Shown piece by piece: positions 58,540 to 64,000 of a DNA stretch of 64,000 bases. Position numbers and translations under genes: made by a program. The DNA is taken from NCBI GenBank assembly GCA_026874595.1, contig CM049316.1, positions 66,798,676 through 66,862,675 on the forward strand, in the 5' to 3' direction. Below the pieces are notes generated by a model. It saw only the letters and a list, made by a program, of their open reading frames with translations, had not been told where the DNA came from and ran no database searches. The DNA is from Sipunculus nudus (Eukaryota; Annelida; Sipuncula; Golfingiida; Sipunculidae). Each line of letters starts with the position of its first letter. Position 1 is the first letter of the stretch.

Positions 58540-59140
58540 ATACACAGCGTTCTTTGTTCGAGATGTTTCCTGTAACTATTCAGTTCTTTGGATTGTTCGA
58601 GAAATGAAAATGTTGTCGGCTTGAGTTGAAAAGTTATAAATAGGGGGCTGTGTTTTATAGCCGGAAGAGAGGAGAGAGAAATATTCTAGCGTACACGGAA
58701 GAGTATTAGGCAGTTTGTGGACCTATCCGATAATTTCAGCAGTTATAGATTTTCATCGAATTAGTAACAGATTTTATATAGTCTTATGTTTGCTTTTGGG
58801 ATCACTGCCAAGATTTCACTTTTTGATTACGAGAAACTGATTTTCTGATACAACTGGACTGTTAATCTCTGAGAAGATTTGTGTGTTCTGTTAATCTGGA
58901 TTATATGCTTTAAAGGATTTTTGTCATTGTTACAGTGGTAGTACTCAGGTACTGTACACGTTATTTATATACTTGTATTGATTTACTGTTTTACTGTTGT
59001 TATACTGTGAAATTTTATTGATTTAGTGTATTGTAATGTTAGGGTTGAGAGGAGGGAGAAATATTCCAGCGTACACGGAAGAGTGTTATTCATATACTTG
59101 TATAGATTTACTTTTGTATTGTTGTTATACTGTGAAGGAT
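58540..59140 (+). mobile_element. Second related LTR fossil
   Basis: Matches the 57353 copy through GTTATAAATAGGGGGCTG, GAGAAATATTCTAGCG, CCTATCCGATAAT, TCTCTGAGAAGATTTGTGTG and AGGTACTGTACACG. A partial internal repetition of the GAGAAATATTCCAGCG block lies at 59060. No coding part follows. It differs enough from the first copy to be a separate old insertion or an old duplicate. Confidence 0.6.
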
Positions 59141-59160
59141 ATGGATGGACAATGGAAGCT

Positions 59161-59352
59161 GGAACCATGAAGTCGAAGTGGACAGAGGGTGAAGCTATGC
59201 CCCATTAGTTGGTGGATATCCTGGAAAAAGAACTTCAAGATGGAAATTGCCCGTCAGATTCTGACCCTGATAGTGATAGTGAACTTCCTGAAAGTGATAT
59301 CCTTGACAGAGTAGGATCCCACAGTGATACTGAAAGTGATGATGATGATTAA
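59161..59352 (+). other. Acidic coding remnant of unknown origin
   Basis: The plus frame reads MKSKWTEGEAMPH, one stop, then LVDILEKELQDGNCPSDSD and an acidic tail ending in TESDDDD and TAA. The Asp/Ser-rich character recalls N-termini of piggyBac-type transposases and of many nuclear proteins, but nothing else supports that. It lies directly after the LTR fossil. Confidence 0.25.
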
Positions 59353-59359
59353 TGCTTTC

Positions 59360-61160
59360 CCGGACACTTGAAATAACTCATGAATGTAATAGATGATTTA
59401 CAAATAATGTTGTAATTTTTTTACATTATGTGGATTATGTTGATGGGACGAAGTTCCAATGCATTACATAGTTAATGAAACCAAGAACAGATATGACTCG
59501 TGAAAAAAAGATAAAAACTGGTAAGAATAAGAATGAATGTTTATAGGAAATGTTAATGGAGAGATAGAGAGTAATTTACACGCCGGCATTTAATTCAATA
59601 TTAAAATTTCGGTGAACGCTTTTTAACAACCATGTGTAACAAACTACTACAGTATAGGTAGGGTCAACATTTGTTTACTTATGACTTCATTAAACTCTTC
59701 GATGAAAATTTTTGCATAATTTCATGTTTCATTTCATAGATCAACACAAATAAAATCGTTTGCCATGCTCCTATTTGCACATTCACCAAAACGTATAACA
59801 AAGTATGCAAAAGGACAATATATCTCACATACCACGCGGTAAACACTACTTCTTTTCAAAATGTTTGACTGCTGGTATTAAAAAGCACATGTAAACCTTA
59901 ATTTCAACCTAAATAATATTCAATAAAAAGAGTTATATGGTCTTGGCCATTCATAAAACCTCCTACTGTGAGATATGATAGGTTAAGGTCAAAGTTCATA
60001 ACTTTTTAACCTTTGGTGACCTTATAACAAAATAAATTTGCCTATCATTTGCATGGACATGTACATCTTGACAAGGCAAACGTTTTAAGTGGTCACTCAA
60101 CATATTTTCGAGAAAGGTTGCAAAGTTACAGTAGTTTCCAGTACTTGTACCCCTAAATTTCTGCCTCAAGCTGTAAACGTGGGCGTGATCAAAAAGTCCA
60201 TAGGGGGTATATCCTTCTATCCTTGTTTTTTTTTGCTGGCAACATCAATTTTCTGACTTGCTAGACCCAGGGCTACATTAAAATACCCATAAAGTAAATC
60301 ACAAGGGTGGTGCACTATGACCTCCACTAGCCCATGGCCTAGTTTTCATGAACGCGTTTTTTCTTCGGTGTAGGTCTGTTGCATCGCAGAAAAAATCGCG
60401 TTCATTGACAGGCAGCCTTAGTTTCATTTAATATGTAGGTATGAAGTGTCTTATAAATCTCGCTGAGGGTTGATTACTGTGTGATTTGTAATGATTCCAG
60501 TTTTGAAAATAATGTATAAGACATAATAATAAATCAGCTATCAGTCTGATCGCTGTAGGACTTCCGTTTAGAACAATGGGAACCATCACCCACTGAATTG
60601 ATTTAATAAAAGACTTTACGACTCAGATTTTTTTAATGACTTCATTCATTTAACTCTGAAAATAGGAACCGTTTATCATGTACAATGAACTAGAACGTAC
60701 GACTCTGTAGTTTTGCGAAAAGAACTGCCGGCCAGGGTGGTTGGCTTCTGTGGTCAAGAGAAGTCTATAGTCTGACATAGGAGTCTGACAATTCGAATGT
60801 CAGCTGAGGAGAGGTGAGATATTTTACGGTCGGTCCCAGCAAAGATGAGCCATCTGCAGGCTGTATATGGGAAGTCTGTACCCCGCAGCAATGAATGTAC
60901 ACATATTCTCTATTCAGTGCGCCTTTCGGGGGTTCCCAGCAATAGGGGTGATTACACATCCACAACTCCACAAATATTTGTCTGTACACGTTTAATATTA
61001 GGTCGGTTACCTAAAGTTCAGTGCCCGTGCCACAGCGTTGGCAATAAATTTATAATATATATAAATATATATATATATATACTATGGTCAATCCAAGTTA
61101 GGTCCAGTTGCCGGAATGCTGTTCTTAGTTTTCCTTTTCTAGTTTTAAAGAGCAGTTTTG
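59360..61160. other. No gene seen; one 17-bp hairpin
   Basis: AT-rich. TGAACGCGTTTTTTCT at 60349 pairs with AGAAAAAATCGCGTTCA ending at 60404 (loop about 23). Frames at 60765-60989 and 60845-61333 have no family features; the second is antisense to the receptor. Confidence 0.45.
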
Positions 61161-61167
61161 CTGAGTT

Positions 61168-62490
61168 TCATCCACTTCGACGAATAACAGCCGAAAGGCT
61201 GGTGCGAAAAGCGGAGCTCGACATGGTTAGAATGAAGAAATTCGTCGCTGAGTTTAAATTGCCCAAAGCAAACATGAGATCAAACATCAACATGAACAGA
61301 AATCGCTCATTCCACTGCACAGAGAAGCCTTGATTTAAATTTCCAATGAACAAAGGCACCAGCACTGGTATATTTGTCACCAAGAACATCAGGGATATCA
61401 GTAAAAGTGACCTCGTTATTTGATGATCGCGTCCTCTAGCGGCTGACGTCATCTTGGCCCGCTTACGCTGCATCAAGATCAGTTTGATGATTATTCCTAC
61501 GTTCAGGAAGAATACAATACATGTTGGTATCACGCGGAAAGTTATGTAACCAAATTTAATGTAACCTACGAAAAACGCACGCTGGTCTCTGCCGAATTGG
61601 GATTCCATCTGCATCACCCTGGATCTCCCGGTCACCGGGTCAACGACTTCACGTGCCTCATACCTGAAGCTTGCAACCAGACCGAAAGCGGAGATGACGG
61701 TGGCGCAAACAGTGGTTACAATAACAGGCCTGCGTGTTAAAAAAGCTTGCTTGACATAAAACGGAAAGAAAACCGCCAGGAATCGCTCAGCACTCAAAAG
61801 TACCGTGAATCCTGAAGAGATACGGTTCAGTGCTGAATGAAGGAATACCCAATGATATGTGAACGCGTACACGTTGAAGTCTCGGACAGATTCGAAGCCA
61901 AAATCTTCTAGCACCACACCAATGGTCATATACATACCCAGGAGGTTGTACGCTGCATCCGACACAGAGAGGGCTGTAAGGTAGGAGGTGCTGCTGCCGG
62001 ATGACTTCATACCCCGAAGCGCATGCGCTGTAACGCAGTTGCATGCAAACCCAACAACCACAAAGATCGGTGTGAACCCCCAGATGATAATCTTCCTTGC
62101 CAGGATATAACTTTCTCTGGCTATAGTTCCTGTGTCGTATGTATCCTTCTGATGAACAGCATCTGTTGATGTGGTCGTCTGATTTACAAAACTTACATTA
62201 TTGATCGCAGTTTTGCTTATTGAACGCTCAGTAACGGTGACGCCAGACCCTCCAGTAATGTTTTCTGTCGTACTTGTAGTGTTTTGCACTGTGAATTCAC
62301 TATTCATGACTGTGTGAACAGCATTGTTGACTGCTCCACCATTGTCTCTGACTGTGTTTGCAGGACTGGTCACTGTGTCCTCACCACTATGGACGATGTG
62401 ACTGATTCTGCCTGCATTACTGCTTATAGTGGCTGTTGTACCTTCAGTCATATCATTCGACACTTTCCCTGATGTCCCCAAAGTGTACAT
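61168..62490 (-). CDS. Intronless rhodopsin-class GPCR with long Ser/Thr-rich N-terminus
   Basis: A 440-residue receptor in one exon. I use the ATG at 62490, since the frame just upstream offers only GTG. Residues 1-130 are Ser/Thr/Asn-rich with sequons (NTT, NIT, NVS, NQT), a glycosylated ectodomain. TM1 (about 134-157) has FACNCVTAH, TM2 ALSVSDAAYNLLG, and TM3 ends LLSAERFLAVF, so the DRY motif is ERF. TM5 is RVIPTCIVFFLNVGIII, and a basic third loop precedes ITRSLLLISLMFLVTNIP in TM6. TM7 has NSATNFFIL in place of NPxxY. The overall pattern (ERF, NIPVL, NSATNFFI) recalls the FMRFamide/myosuppressin-like receptor group. No cysteine is present near the start of TM3 or in loop 2, so the standard disulfide cannot form. 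The ligand is unknown. It is not a close relative of the receptor at 5824. Confidence 0.88.
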   Translation of the reverse strand: MYTLGTSGKVSNDMTEGTTATISSNAGRISHIVHSGEDTVTSPANTVRDNGGAVNNAVHTVMNSEFTVQNTTSTTENITGGSGVTVTERSISKTAINNVSFVNQTTTSTDAVHQKDTYDTGTIARESYILARKIIIWGFTPIFVVVGFACNCVTAHALRGMKSSGSSTSYLTALSVSDAAYNLLGMYMTIGVVLEDFGFESVRDFNVYAFTYHWVFLHSALNRISSGFTVLLSAERFLAVFFPFYVKQAFLTRRPVIVTTVCATVISAFGLVASFRYEAREVVDPVTGRSRVMQMESQFGRDQRAFFVGYIKFGYITFRVIPTCIVFFLNVGIIIKLILMQRKRAKMTSAARGRDHQITRSLLLISLMFLVTNIPVLVPLFIGNLNQGFSVQWNERFLFMLMFDLMFALGNLNSATNFFILTMSSSAFRTSLSAVIRRSG

Positions 62491-62667
62491 ACTCACATCT
62501 AAATAATAGACACATAAAAGTATATGCTTTGAACAACGGTATATGTATAAGACACGGTAATCACATCCAAATTAAACGAGGTATTACTTATGAAAGGACA
62601 TACTTGATCTTACATTTTGTATGAATATTTAAACAATCGTTTAACTTTCATTTAAGTTAGGCTCTGT

Positions 62668-62850
62668 TACAATTGATAATGTAATATTCATCTTGTAATA
62701 TAACATTAACTGGTAATAACCGGTAATAAAAATGCACCGATAATGTAACACAAACTTATAAACGTATTAACAAATCAACTGATAATGTAATACCCAACCA
62801 ATAATGTAATAAAATTACCGATAATGTAACACAAACTAATAATGTTTTCC
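62668..62850. repeat. Short tandem repeat built on ATAATGTAA
   Basis: At least six imperfect copies of a CCGATAATGTAACACAAAC-type unit of about 20-40 bases. It precedes the primer site of the gypsy element and may lie within its LTR. Confidence 0.6.
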
Positions 62851-62859
62851 CCTGGGCAA

Positions 62860-64000
62860 TTTCTCTTCCTAACAAAATGGGGCTCGTCCGGGATTACGTG
62901 ATCTGTTGATATTAGGTTCCGTAGCATAAAATTGTCGGCTCGTCCGGAAGGCTTAATGGTTTCGAAAATTTATAAGGCCTTGACCTAGACACATTGTTTT
63001 ATCATACATTGTTTACAAGATTACATATTGTTTACAATACATTGTTACAGGATTTATCTCAGTGATTTTATTTATTATTATAACATCTTAACATGGCAGA
63101 TTTCAAACCTGAGACATTTGTTGAAGTACCTAAACCTGATCAACTTGTACAGTTGACGAAAGCTCAGTTGTTGCGTTTGGGACAGCACTTAGGGCTACGT
63201 GTGAAAAAATCTTTGAGGAAGCCTGATATCATTGCTAAAATCATGCAAGATCTAGTTAGCAAAGGTTTAATTGAAGAGAGTGAAGTGGAAACATAGAAAA
63301 ATGACCATCTTGCTATGCAGTTGGATTTGAAAAAGTGGAAATGCAACATGAGCTAGCATTTAAACAGTTAGAGATTGAAGAACATTAGAAGTTAGAGAGA
63401 GAAAAAAAGACTAGAAAAAGAAAAAAAAATGACTTAAAACGACTGGAGTTAGAAAGACTTATCCCACCTTTTCATGAAAAAGAGGTTGATAAATATTTCC
63501 TTCACTTTGAGAAGGTAGCTGAAAATTTTTAATGGCCTAAAGAAAATTAGACTATGCTATTACAAAGTATTTTGACTGGCAAGGCCAGAGATATTTATAC
63601 AGAGTTTTCAGTACATGCCACTGCTGACTAGGATCAGGTTAAGCGGTTAATCCTAAAAGGTTATGAGTTAGTTCCGGAGGCCTCCCGCCAGAATTTCAGA
63701 AATCAGGAAAAGCGCAAAGAACAGACCTAGAGTTTGCTACAACAAAAGAGCAGTTGTTTGATCGCTCATGTAGTTCTAAAAATAAAATAAAAGATTATGA
63801 CAATTTGCGCCAGTTGATTTTGCTTGAAGAATTTAAGCGGTGCATTAACGCAGATGTTAAATCTTTTCTTGATGAGAAAAGTCCTGAAACAGTAGTCCTA
63901 ATAGTTCAACAAAGTCCATTGCTACACCTCAGTCCACGCCCACTGTGTCTGAATCTAACAAAAACCAGTCATTTTTAAAGAAAATCTGTAATTACTGCAA
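62860..64000 (+). mobile_element. Ty3/gypsy fossil, primer site and SCAN/Gmr1-like gag, cut by the window end
   Basis: TGGGGCTCGTCCGGGAT at 62878-62894 matches a tRNA-Pro primer-binding site except for one G fewer than the classic 18-mer. A leader shared with the 57353 fossil follows (TACGTGATCTGTTGATATTA). Gag begins at 63093 (MADFKPETFVEVPKPDQLVQ) with a SAP-like helical start, then a charged coiled-coil stretch, then a capsid-like region with YFLHFEKVAENF, GYELVPEASRQNFRN and LILLEEFKRCIN. The last two are hallmarks of the SCAN-related gag of Gmr1-like gypsy elements. The copy is broken in about four or more places within gag, and the rest lies outside the window. Confidence 0.8.

Noticed and set aside
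60845-61333. 162-codon plus-strand open frame
   Set aside because: Spans an AT microsatellite and the antisense of the GPCR C-terminus.
1-64000. Prokaryotic features (operons, CRISPR, Shine-Dalgarno sites)
   Set aside because: Repeat content, splice signals and receptor genes show animal nuclear DNA; no regularly spaced identical repeats with unique spacers were found.

Overview
This is AT-rich animal (metazoan) nuclear DNA, most likely from a mollusc, possibly a bivalve. The signs are spliced genes, intronless rhodopsin-class receptors, and a dense repeat load: Tx1-type and L2/CR1-type LINEs, a Penelope-like element, Ty3/gypsy fossils and many short terminal-inverted-repeat elements. The species call is inference. 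There are no rRNA genes or CRISPR arrays, and no confident tRNA genes.

Layout. 0.2-2.1 kb: a GC-box hAT-like element, then an L2/CR1 LINE tail. 4.0-6.8 kb: a decayed GPCR (minus) beside an intact intronless relative (minus), with a small integrase fossil between them. 7-9.5 kb: a 21-bp minisatellite with an inverted partner, a G/C-tract element, and an 803-bp pogo-like element with TA target duplication. 12.0-12.8 kb: the C-terminal end of a Tx1-type LINE (plus). 15.1-18.6 kb: a small secreted-type ORF, three tandem-repeat families and a large foldback repeat. 19.8-20.9 kb: a Ty3/gypsy pol fossil. 22.0-26.0 kb: a small Tc1-type element and a nearly full-length L2/CR1 LINE (minus). 28.0-34.2 kb: an old 60-bp satellite, split by a decayed Tx1-type LINE and other DNA, whose right end is inverted.

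35.3-43.0 kb holds the most interesting host locus, a spliced minus-strand gene with no long open frame. Reading exon by exon with matching splice phases gives a signal peptide, a short acidic segment after a KR site, and one von Willebrand factor type D (VWD) domain ending in a GICGNNN signature. A TATA box and a strong splice donor at 43.0 kb could be its promoter and non-coding first exon.

45.1-45.8 kb is a degenerate tandem repeat. At 46.8-47.0 kb there is an unrecognised minus-strand exon-like frame, perhaps related to caspase p10. 50.1-52.0 kb is a Penelope-like element with a GIY-YIG domain, and 0.6 kb past its coding end lies a sequence that fits a hammerhead ribozyme. 55-59 kb has a tandem duplication, another exon-like frame and two related LTR fossils. 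61.2-62.5 kb is a second intact intronless GPCR (minus) with a Ser/Thr-rich N-terminus. The right edge carries the start of a broken Ty3/gypsy element with a tRNA-Pro-like primer site and a SCAN/Gmr1-like gag.

The two receptors and the VWD gene are the best-supported host genes. Most other DNA is repeats or sequence in which I see nothing. All boundaries come from reading by eye, without any search.
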